Source: an uncultured Aquimarina sp. (GTDB taxonomy: Bacteria > Bacteroidota > Bacteroidia > Flavobacteriales > Flavobacteriaceae). From it: a stretch of 5,120 nt of DNA. A model generated the notes under the pieces. The model was not told the DNA's origin. It saw nothing but the letters and a program-made list of their open reading frames with translations, and searched no databases. This document shows, piece after piece, positions 1-5,120 of the stretch (within the stretch, counting starts at the first letter, position 1; each line of letters opens with the position of its first letter). The stretch spans positions 1 through 5,120 of the forward strand of contig CALGNG010000342.1 of assembly GCA_937958735.1 (NCBI GenBank), in the 5' to 3' direction. Both the position numbers and the translations under genes were made by a program.

Positions 1-860
1 TCAATACCATTCATAATACCCTTATTATGGGTTACGGCACGGTAAGGTTCTTTTTCGGCAATAGTTATAGCGCGGACAAATTTTTCAGCATAAGCTATAG
101 AAGATAATTGAGATGTGTTAGGTAGGTCATCTACAGAGCAAGAAACCTTGGCACGGACAATGCAGTTAGGAACGTAGTTAGAAAGGATACTCATTATAAT
201 TTCAATATCTTTTTCGTTTTCAGAAAAGGTATCAAAAAGAAATGCTTCACTTTGTAAGACTTGTGCTAATTGCTCCAAACAAGTATTTATAAAATTAGCT
301 CCCATGGCATCTACGGTTTCAAACGTACAATGCAACTGGTAATAATGTTCTAGGTCCTGGGTTTTATCTCTTAATTCTATATCTAACAATCCGCCGCCAC
401 GTTTTTTCATGTTAGCTTGGATACTTGTTATACTTTCTATTAATTTAGGTTTTACCCAGATAAAAAAAGAGGTTAGTTTTTCTGTAGTTCCATTAAAACT
501 AAAATGGACTTGTCCAATTTTTTCTGTATTAAGAACAGTAGTTTTAAAGCCACCTCTTTGATTCCAAAATTTAGCAGCTTTACTAGCTGCTGCAACTACC
601 GAGCTTTCTTCGATAGTCATAGGAATAGTATAACGCCTGTTATTTATGGTAAAATTAGGGGCAACACTAAATGGTAAATAAAAATTACTAATCGTATTTT
701 CCGAAAATTCATCATGTAGCTGTTGTAGTTTTTTATCGGAATTCCAATACGTAAGTAAGGTTTGTTTTGCTTCGGTACTTTGATGAAAATGATGGTTAAC
801 TAACCAATCTATTTTTTGCTCTTTATTTAGTTTGGAAAATCCAGCAACTTCAGGAATCAT
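1..860 (-). CDS. mvaA: Hydroxymethylglutaryl-CoA reductase, class II (degradative type), N-terminal part, cut by left edge
   Basis: This gene encodes the cytosolic enzyme that interconverts HMG-CoA and mevalonate with NAD(P)H. The first 286 codons are visible, starting at the ATG at 860-858, with no stop before the edge; family members are about 430 residues. Seen in the translation: a conserved ENTISNFYLPFSVAPNF block at 54-70; TIEESSVVAAASKAA at 82-96, whose E84 lines up with catalytic Glu83 of the Pseudomonas mevalonii enzyme; DAMGAN at 184-189, a cofactor-domain motif; and THNKGIMNG at 277-285, whose K280 corresponds to catalytic Lys267. The catalytic Asp (GND motif) and His lie beyond the edge. 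The leader is AT-rich without a Shine-Dalgarno site. 'Degradative' is a family label: many Flavobacteriia make isoprenoids by the mevalonate pathway, so a biosynthetic role is more likely here (inference). It is transcribed away from the MFS gene. Family identification is very secure. Confidence 0.95.
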   Translation of the reverse strand, partial: MIPEVAGFSKLNKEQKIDWLVNHHFHQSTEAKQTLLTYWNSDKKLQQLHDEFSENTISNFYLPFSVAPNFTINNRRYTIPMTIEESSVVAAASKAAKFWNQRGGFKTTVLNTEKIGQVHFSFNGTTEKLTSFFIWVKPKLIESITSIQANMKKRGGGLLDIELRDKTQDLEHYYQLHCTFETVDAMGANFINTCLEQLAQVLQSEAFLFDTFSENEKDIEIIMSILSNYVPNCIVRAKVSCSVDDLPNTSQLSSIAYAEKFVRAITIAEKEPYRAVTHNKGIMNGI

Positions 861-1124
861 AAGTGGAAATATATTTTAGGGGCTAAAGATACTATTTGCA
901 GATTAAAAAGGAAGATTCTAGTGGGTAATTAAGAGATCAAAAGAGCTCTTCTAGTTAATTTTAGGCTGCTAAGGTTTAAAAAAGTTTAAGGTTAATGGAT
1001 AATTTTTTTAATAAAAATAGGTTTCATGGAGTAGTATTGTCTAAAAGAGCTTAATTTCCTTTAGAATTATTCGTTATTTCAAACTTACGTACCTGTGATA
1101 GATCGGTTTGTAATAACACTTAAA

Positions 1125-1136
1125 GCCTATATAGGC
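1125..1136. promoter_or_regulatory. Perfect 12-bp palindrome, possible operator
   Basis: GCCTATATAGGC is a perfect inverted repeat without a spacer, 69-80 bp upstream of the MFS start codon. It has GC-rich ends inside AT-rich DNA, which makes it stand out from background. The flanking bases (A on both sides) do not extend it, and no T-run follows, so it is not a terminator. A dimeric regulator binding site is possible, but no regulator gene is visible in the window. Confidence 0.3.
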
Positions 1137-1192
1137 AAAAGCGAATATTCAATTTCTTTTGATGTACAATCTTTAAAAATTAAATAAAATAG

Positions 1193-1204
1193 TCTTTTAA
1201 AAGA
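1193..1204. promoter_or_regulatory. Perfect 12-bp palindrome touching the MFS start codon
   Basis: TCTTTTAAAAGA ends on the base before the ATG at 1205 and covers the place where ribosomes would first contact the message. In RNA it has no loop bases, so it would act as a DNA site or form a smaller fold such as a 4-bp stem. All-A/T cores arise easily by chance in this DNA, so its role is uncertain. Confidence 0.25.
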
Positions 1205-2359
1205 ATGGAAAAAGTATCGAATTTTGGAATTTTCACCTTATTATTTGTGAGTAGTCTAACCATTATGGTTGGTACTGTTATAGCTCCCTCTCTTTTGGGT
1301 ATAGTAAAGCAACTCTCTTTTGGTTACTCGCCCAGTTGGTTAATAACACTACCTTCTTTAGGAGTGGTGGTATTTGCTCCATTAGTAGGTAAGTGGTTAA
1401 ATAGATGGGGGACATTTAAGTTGTTAATTTTGGGATTAATACCTTACGGAATATTAGGAGTGGCGGGTGCCTATATTACTAATGATGTTTTATTAATCGT
1501 AGATCGTTTTTTACTGGGAGGGGCAACAGTAGTGGTTCAGGTTTCTGTTACCGCTTTTATTGCCGAATTATTTACGGGCGAAACACGCATGAAAATGATT
1601 GCATGGCAAGGGATGTCCATAGAATTTGGAGGGGTTGTTTTTCTTGCCTTGGGAGGGATTTTAAGCGAAATACATTGGCAATTTCCTTTTTATATCTATT
1701 TAGTGGCACTGGCTTGCTTGTTATTGGTTATAAAAACATTACCTAAAAACAGCGATGGTCTTCTGCAAGAAGAAGTTAAGGATAGCTCTAAAAAAGAAGA
1801 TAAAGCAAAGATTAATATTATTTTTTATGCCTCTTTATTATCTATGATGTTGTTTTTTGTTGGTTTTGTAACTTTGCCTTTATATCTTCCAGAAAGTTTT
1901 AGTTTTACAGAATCCCAAACAGGATATTATATGGCCTTTATATCTGTAATGGCAATTGTAACGGCCAGTCAAATGCCTAAAATGGTAAAGTTTTTAGGAG
2001 ATGGAAAAACGGTGACTTTCGGCTTTGTTTTTTTTACATTAAGCTTTTTAGTTTTGTCCAGTACAGGTAATCAAGGCTTACTTATACTTGCTGCGGTTTT
2101 TATGGGTATAGGTTTTGGATTTACGATTCCACTACTAAACCATATGATGATTGAGACCAGTACATTAAAAAATCAAGGTAAAAATTTAGGGCTATTTTCT
2201 ATGGGAGTATTTGGTGGACAGTTTTTGTCCACTTTTATTCAATATATATCTAACGATTATAAAGCTATTTATAGTGTTACCACCATACTTGCATTAAGTA
2301 TTGGAGGCTTACTTTTTTATTTATTTAAAAAATTGGATAGAAGTAATACCTCTGTATAA
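1205..2359 (+). CDS. Major facilitator superfamily (MFS) transporter, DHA1-like, 12 membrane helices
   Basis: This is a 384-residue inner-membrane secondary transporter, a normal length for a 12-helix MFS protein. Hydrophobic segments fall at about 8-30, 43-62, 72-91, 94-118, 135-154, 160-178, then after a charged cytosolic loop (179-204, many K/E/D) at 205-228, 238-256, 269-286, 290-313, 326-347 and 354-374. The loop between helices 2 and 3 carries a degenerate motif A (G62, N66-R67, G69, K72) in which the usual Asp is Asn. Helix 4 has R101-xxx-G105, as in motif B. The stretch around 149-166 (GGILSE then WQFPFYIY) resembles drug/metabolite efflux (DHA1) members. The substrate cannot be read from the sequence; drug, sugar or metabolite export are all possible. 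The ATG has an A-rich leader and no alternative start upstream is needed. The gene ends in a double stop, TAA-TGA. It appears to be transcribed alone: divergent from the reductase and 216 bp before the next gene. Confidence 0.88.
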   Translation: MEKVSNFGIFTLLFVSSLTIMVGTVIAPSLLGIVKQLSFGYSPSWLITLPSLGVVVFAPLVGKWLNRWGTFKLLILGLIPYGILGVAGAYITNDVLLIVDRFLLGGATVVVQVSVTAFIAELFTGETRMKMIAWQGMSIEFGGVVFLALGGILSEIHWQFPFYIYLVALACLLLVIKTLPKNSDGLLQEEVKDSSKKEDKAKINIIFYASLLSMMLFFVGFVTLPLYLPESFSFTESQTGYYMAFISVMAIVTASQMPKMVKFLGDGKTVTFGFVFFTLSFLVLSSTGNQGLLILAAVFMGIGFGFTIPLLNHMMIETSTLKNQGKNLGLFSMGVFGGQFLSTFIQYISNDYKAIYSVTTILALSIGGLLFYLFKKLDRSNTSV

Positions 2360-2575
2360 TGAAATGTTAATATTAATGCACATTTTGGATAGCTAGATTA
2401 AAATAGAGATATTGGCTACAATAAGTTATAAGAAAGATTTGCCATATTTATAGTTAAGGGTGTTAGTTTAGCTTTAATTAAATAAAAAGTTAAAAATAGA
2501 AGGTATTGAGCAATTTAAAAACAACCGTTTTTTGCTTTGCTTTTATAAATTTTGTCTAAATGTAAAAATAAATAT
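2360..2575. other. Intergenic region before the peptide transporter
   Basis: This stretch of 216 bp (192 bp if the upstream TTG start is used) has no coding frame of note. It holds a short AT palindrome, TTAATATTAA (2367-2376), just after the MFS stop, with no T-run that would make it a terminator, and a promoter-like pair at 2412-2441. It probably contains the promoter for the peptide transporter. Confidence 0.5.
2412..2441 (+). promoter_or_regulatory. Possible Bacteroidota-type promoter for the peptide transporter
   Basis: TTG at 2412-2414, a 19-base spacer, then AAGATTTG at 2434-2441, which differs from the -7 consensus TAnnTTTG at one position. The spacing fits the known Bacteroidota sigma-A promoter form. 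It would give a leader of about 130 bases. A second -7-like box, TAAATTTTG at 2546-2554, lies closer to the gene but has one extra base and no well-placed TTG. Confidence 0.3.
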
Positions 2576-4345
2576 ATGTTATACGGTGGTACAGAAGCAA
2601 ACCAGAAATTAGTGTTAGGACATCCGTCGGGATTATTTGTATTATTTTTTACAGAAATGTGGGAACGCTTTTCTTTTTATGGGATGCGAGTATTGTTGGT
2701 TAATTTTTTAACCATGGCTGTAATTAAAAGCGATACCGTTGCTTTTCCAGGCTGGGGGTGGTCGTCAGAAAATGCAGGGGCCTTATTTGGTACCTATGCA
2801 GGTCTGTTGTATTTAACTCCTATACTAGGTGGTATTGTAGCCGATAAGCTTACAGGCTATAGATGGGCAGTGGTTATAGGGGCTTTAATTATGACTTTGG
2901 GACATGTATCCATGGCCTTTGAGACCGAGGCATCGTTATACATTGGTTTAGCCTTCTTAGTTATAGGAACTGGTTTTTTTAAACCTAATATGACATCTAT
3001 AGTTTCTAAGATGTACGAAAAAATACCCCAAAAAAAAGACGGGGCTTACACCATTTTTTATATGGGAGTAAACGCAGGAGCCTTTTTTGGGATGATGCTG
3101 TGCGGTTACCTTGCCGAAACACAAGGCTGGGCATATGGCTTTGGATTGGCGGGTGTTTTTATGCTTTTAGGTACTTTACAGTTTTGGCTGGCCAAACCAT
3201 TGTTTGGAGAAATTGGAGAAGTTCCTAAAAAGGTAAAAAAAGAGGATGTTATATTAGAAGAAGTAGAAAAGTTAAACAAATTTACTGTTTTAGATAAAAT
3301 ACTAATAGCCATTACAGCAGTAATGGGCTTGTTGTTTTTATTGAACGATCCAACTTCTAAAATAGGTAATGTACACTTGTTGCCAGAAAAGCTTAACCTT
3401 TTTTCGGATACTTTATCGGGGCCTTTACAAATTATAATTATTACCCTAATTGTATTCTTGTTTTTAATAGTTTCTAGAATTATTCGTTACGAGAGGGTGG
3501 TACGGGATCGAATGATTTCGTTAATTATTTTTGCTTTTTTTACCGTATTTTTTTGGATGGCATTCGAGCAAGCTGCAACTTCTTTAGTAATTTTTGCTAG
3601 AGATTATACAAACAGGACTTTAATAGGTAGTTCGGCGCTAATATTTAAGATTGTAAATACCTTACTTACCGTAATACCATTGTTTATATTAACATGGGTG
3701 TTAGCCAAATTGGCAAAACAGACAGGGAAAGTAATTAGGGGGTCTAATATAATTTTAGCAATTAGCTTTTTAGGGCTATGGGGTATTGCAGGATGGATGC
3801 TGTATTTAGATTTTTCTAAAGAGACGACAGAGGTTACCGTTTCTTGGTTTAGTGTACTTAATTCCTTTTTTATAATTGCGTTTGCTTCGTACTTTTCAAA
3901 ATGGTGGGAAAGTAAATACAACCCTAGTTCGGCATTTAAGTATGCTTTTGGATTAATTTTATTAGGTATAGGTTTTGGATTTTTAGCGTTTGGATCGTTA
4001 GCCATACCACAAGGGGCAAAAACAGCTTCTATAAGTATGTTCTGGTTAATAGCGGCCTATTTTTTTCATACCCTTGGAGAGTTGTGTTTGTCTCCCGTAG
4101 GACTATCGCAAGTAAGTAAATTAGTGCCTGCTCGTATGATTGGTTTTATGTTTGGTATGTGGTACTTGGCTATTGCTATAGGAAACAAATTGGCAGGCTC
4201 GTTAGGAGGGATGATAGAGGATATTACCTCTGAGTATGATACGACTACCTTCTTTTTAATTTTTACGATTATTCCTATTGGAGCGGGTGTTTTAATTGGT
4301 TTTTTAAATCCGATTTTGAAAAAATTAATGCACGGAATCCGTTAA
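2576..4345 (+). CDS. Proton-dependent oligopeptide transporter (POT/PTR2 family)
   Basis: This inner-membrane symporter uses the proton gradient to take up di- and tripeptides. It has 589 residues from the ATG at 2576. All POT hallmarks are visible (numbering from that ATG): the E27xxE30-R31-F32xxY35 proton-coupling motif in helix 1, the GGIVADKLTGYRWAV signature near 85-99, K136 in FFKPN of helix 4, FYMGVN at 161-166 (PTR2 signature), FFWMAFEQ at 325-332 in helix 7, and E502 in GELCLSPVGLS of helix 10. Many hydrophobic segments fit the 14-helix bacterial form, with a charged cytosolic loop at about 211-236. The frame also allows a TTG start at 2552, adding eight residues (MSKCKNKY); I prefer the ATG because relatives begin shortly before the ExxERF motif and the TTG overlaps a -7-like box. 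The following thioredoxin gene lies 49 bp downstream on the same strand. The family call is near certain; the exact peptide preference is unknown. Confidence 0.95.
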   Translation: MLYGGTEANQKLVLGHPSGLFVLFFTEMWERFSFYGMRVLLVNFLTMAVIKSDTVAFPGWGWSSENAGALFGTYAGLLYLTPILGGIVADKLTGYRWAVVIGALIMTLGHVSMAFETEASLYIGLAFLVIGTGFFKPNMTSIVSKMYEKIPQKKDGAYTIFYMGVNAGAFFGMMLCGYLAETQGWAYGFGLAGVFMLLGTLQFWLAKPLFGEIGEVPKKVKKEDVILEEVEKLNKFTVLDKILIAITAVMGLLFLLNDPTSKIGNVHLLPEKLNLFSDTLSGPLQIIIITLIVFLFLIVSRIIRYERVVRDRMISLIIFAFFTVFFWMAFEQAATSLVIFARDYTNRTLIGSSALIFKIVNTLLTVIPLFILTWVLAKLAKQTGKVIRGSNIILAISFLGLWGIAGWMLYLDFSKETTEVTVSWFSVLNSFFIIAFASYFSKWWESKYNPSSAFKYAFGLILLGIGFGFLAFGSLAIPQGAKTASISMFWLIAAYFFHTLGELCLSPVGLSQVSKLVPARMIGFMFGMWYLAIAIGNKLAGSLGGMIEDITSEYDTTTFFLIFTIIPIGAGVLIGFLNPILKKLMHGIR

Positions 4346-4361
4346 ATGTGTAACTTAGGAA

Positions 4362-4370
4362 TACTTTTTG
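4362..4370 (+). promoter_or_regulatory. Weak -7-like box before the thioredoxin gene
   Basis: TACTTTTTG resembles the Bacteroidota -7 element TAnnTTTG with one extra T, 25 bases before the thioredoxin ATG. No TTG lies at the usual distance upstream, where the end of the peptide transporter gene sits. It might give the thioredoxin gene its own transcript, but read-through from the transporter is equally possible. Confidence 0.2.
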
Positions 4371-4394
4371 AGACTGACATTATAAAATAACTAT

Positions 4395-4934
4395 ATGAAA
4401 AGAATACTTTTGGCAGTAATAGCCCTGATATCGATTTCTGTTTCGGCACAGGAAATTAAATGGATGAGTATGCAAGATGCCCTAGATGCACAAAAAGAAA
4501 ATCCTAAAAAGATTTTTATGGATGTGTATACCAACTGGTGCGGTCCTTGTAAGTTGTTGGATAAAAACACGTTTCATAACGCCGATGTAGTAAAATATGT
4601 AAACGATAATTTTTATGCTGTAAAATTTAATGCAGAGGGGAACGAGGTTTTCGAATACCAAGGCAATACTTTTACCAATCCTGGATTTAAAGAAGGACAG
4701 AGAGGAAGAAATACGCAACATATTTTTGCTAATTCATTAAAAATAAAAGCCTATCCAAGTATGGTGTTTTTTGATGAAGAAAGTAATGTGATTTTTCCAG
4801 TTCCAGGGTACTATAAACCTAAAGAGTTAGAAGTGTTTTTAAAAGTAGTTGGCTCGGACGATTATAAAAAAATAACCAACCAACAACAGTTTACAGAATA
4901 TCAAAATAATTTTAAAGGAAATTTTAAAGGCTAA
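4395..4934 (+). CDS. Exported thioredoxin-family protein (WCGPC active site)
   Basis: This 179-residue protein is predicted to act in the periplasm on thiols or disulfides of other proteins; its partner is unknown. A signal peptide is plain at 1-18: MKR, a hydrophobic core (ILLAVIALISI), then SVSA before QE, a good signal peptidase I site, with no lipobox Cys. The thioredoxin fold follows: KKIFMDVYTNWCGPCK at 38-53 with redox cysteines C49 and C52, and the cis-proline P121 in KAYPSMVFFD. Between them, about 80-112, is a Gly/Asn/Arg-rich stretch longer than in classical thioredoxin; the layout resembles thioredoxin_7/DUF255-like or DsbD-C-terminal-like proteins rather than TlpA. The C-terminus ends in a duplicated NFKG unit. 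The ATG at 4395 has an A/T-rich leader and starts the signal peptide correctly. It lies 49 bp after the peptide transporter, so co-transcription is plausible. The general class is secure; the specific role is not known. Confidence 0.92.
   Translation: MKRILLAVIALISISVSAQEIKWMSMQDALDAQKENPKKIFMDVYTNWCGPCKLLDKNTFHNADVVKYVNDNFYAVKFNAEGNEVFEYQGNTFTNPGFKEGQRGRNTQHIFANSLKIKAYPSMVFFDEESNVIFPVPGYYKPKELEVFLKVVGSDDYKKITNQQQFTEYQNNFKGNFKG
4908..4931 (+). repeat. 12-bp tandem duplication encoding NFKG-NFKG at the thioredoxin C-terminus
   Basis: AATTTTAAAGGA at 4908-4919 is followed at once by AATTTTAAAGGC at 4920-4931, identical but for the last base, which is silent (Gly GGA/GGC). The unit is in frame, so it adds four residues (N-F-K-G) just before the stop. 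It looks like a recent slippage duplication. The second copy also forms the left arm of the possible terminator stem. Confidence 0.85.
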
Positions 4935-4970
4935 TAGGCATATCTCCTTTTAGTCTTTTTTTTATTTTTT
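4926..4970 (+). terminator. Weak possible intrinsic terminator after the thioredoxin gene
   Basis: AAAGG (4926-4930) can pair with CCTTT (4946-4950) around a 15-base loop, followed by a run of eight T, one A and six T (4956-4970). The T-run is strong but the stem is only 5 bp and A/T-rich, so termination here is uncertain. The whole element lies over the end of the convergent minus-strand gene, where the T-run is read as lysine codons. Confidence 0.3.
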
Positions 4971-5120
4971 GAAGGAATGTGGTGGTAAATTAAACGGATA
5001 GGCTGGAGAGACGTGCAAATAAAGTCACTAACCTCTACTTCTTCTTCTAATTTAGCATCACTTTCTTGTTTTAGGCGTACGCTAGTGGGGATAAAATTTC
5101 CATGCATATCAAAGCACTTC
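4931..5120 (-). CDS. Unidentified protein, C-terminal fragment, cut by right edge
   Basis: The minus strand is open from the right edge to a TAG at 4933-4931, giving the last 62 codons of a protein that begins outside the window. I do not recognise it. It reads KCFDMHGNFIPTSV, then an acidic patch (LEEEVEVSDF), a mixed segment (TSLQPIRLIYHHIP), and a strongly basic tail (KNKKKTKRRYAY). There is no signal of a membrane segment. The other two minus-strand frames are closed early, and the composition looks protein-like with ordinary codons, which supports a real gene. It converges on the thioredoxin gene and the two overlap by 4 bp at their stops (4931-4934). The basic tail could bind nucleic acid or be an unstructured end; this is speculation. 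Confidence 0.6.
   Translation of the reverse strand, partial: KCFDMHGNFIPTSVRLKQESDAKLEEEVEVSDFICTSLQPIRLIYHHIPSKNKKKTKRRYAY

Larger units (their letters stand above)
861..1204. other. Divergent intergenic region between HMG-CoA reductase and MFS transporter
   Basis: This 344-bp AT-rich spacer separates two divergently transcribed genes, so it should hold promoters for both. No convincing coding frame or RNA gene was seen. It contains perfect palindromes at 941-950 (AAGAGCTCTT), 1125-1136 and 1193-1204, plus a loose direct repeat (TCTAGT followed by TAATT) at 917-930 and 950-960. On the minus strand, 1087-1080 reads TAAGTTTG, an exact match to the Bacteroidota -7 consensus TAnnTTTG, but no TTG is placed at the usual distance upstream, so it is only a weak promoter candidate for the reductase. 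No clear -33/-7 pair was found for the MFS gene. Confidence 0.6.

Noticed and set aside
2367..2376. TTAATATTAA palindrome just after the MFS stop as a terminator.
   Set aside because: It is all A/T, has no stable stem with loop and no following T-run, so an intrinsic terminator cannot be supported.
3106..3312. A 68-codon minus-strand open frame inside the peptide transporter gene.
   Set aside because: It lies antisense within a clearly coding gene with full family motifs, and its translation resembles no known protein; it is a shadow frame.
2105..3982. An identical 18-base word (GGTATAGGTTTTGGATTT) at 2105-2122 in the MFS gene and 3965-3982 in the peptide transporter gene.
   Set aside because: Both copies encode G-I-G-F-G-F in membrane helices using the same favoured codons; the flanks do not match, so coincidence of similar protein sequence is enough to explain it.
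3604..4005. A 133-codon minus-strand open frame inside the peptide transporter gene.
   Set aside because: It is antisense to conserved membrane helices and shows low-complexity N/I/K/P content typical of the reverse reading of hydrophobic AT-rich codons.
4482..4721. A 79-codon minus-strand open frame inside the thioredoxin gene.
   Set aside because: It covers the WCGPC region of a confident gene on the other strand and has no recognisable features of its own.
1..5120. Searched by eye for CRISPR repeats, tRNA genes, insertion-sequence ends, toxin-antitoxin pairs and a linked novel multi-gene system.
   Set aside because: Nothing of these kinds was found; the genes are well-known housekeeping and transport families without a shared module.

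Overview
The window looks like chromosomal DNA from a member of the Bacteroidota, most likely a marine-type Flavobacteriaceae. It is AT-rich, the starts have A-rich leaders with no Shine-Dalgarno motif, and it holds a class II HMG-CoA reductase, a long peptide (POT) transporter and a secreted WCGPC thioredoxin, a gene set typical of that group. This assignment is inferred from gene content and style; no phylogenetic marker is present.

Layout. Positions 1-860 (minus strand) hold the first 286 codons of a class II (degradative-type) HMG-CoA reductase, cut by the left edge before its last two catalytic residues. A 344-bp divergent intergenic region follows (861-1204), with two perfect 12-bp palindromes, one of them touching the next start codon. 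A 384-residue, 12-helix major facilitator lies at 1205-2359 (+). After a 216-bp gap (192 bp if an upstream TTG start is used) comes a proton-coupled oligopeptide transporter at 2576-4345 (+), followed 49 bp later by an exported thioredoxin-family protein at 4395-4934 (+). From 4931 to the right edge, the minus strand carries the last 62 codons of an unidentified protein whose stop overlaps the thioredoxin stop by 4 bp.

Function. The visible genes describe ordinary metabolism and envelope traffic: mevalonate formation for isoprenoids (or mevalonate breakdown), export or import of an unknown small solute, proton-driven uptake of di/tripeptides, and periplasmic thiol-disulfide chemistry. The peptide transporter and thioredoxin may be co-transcribed. 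No RNA gene, CRISPR array, insertion sequence, toxin-antitoxin pair or defence-like module was seen. I found no convincing new system; the points most worth checking are the palindromes before the MFS gene, the start of the peptide transporter, the in-frame NFKG duplication at the thioredoxin C-terminus, and the unidentified right-edge gene.
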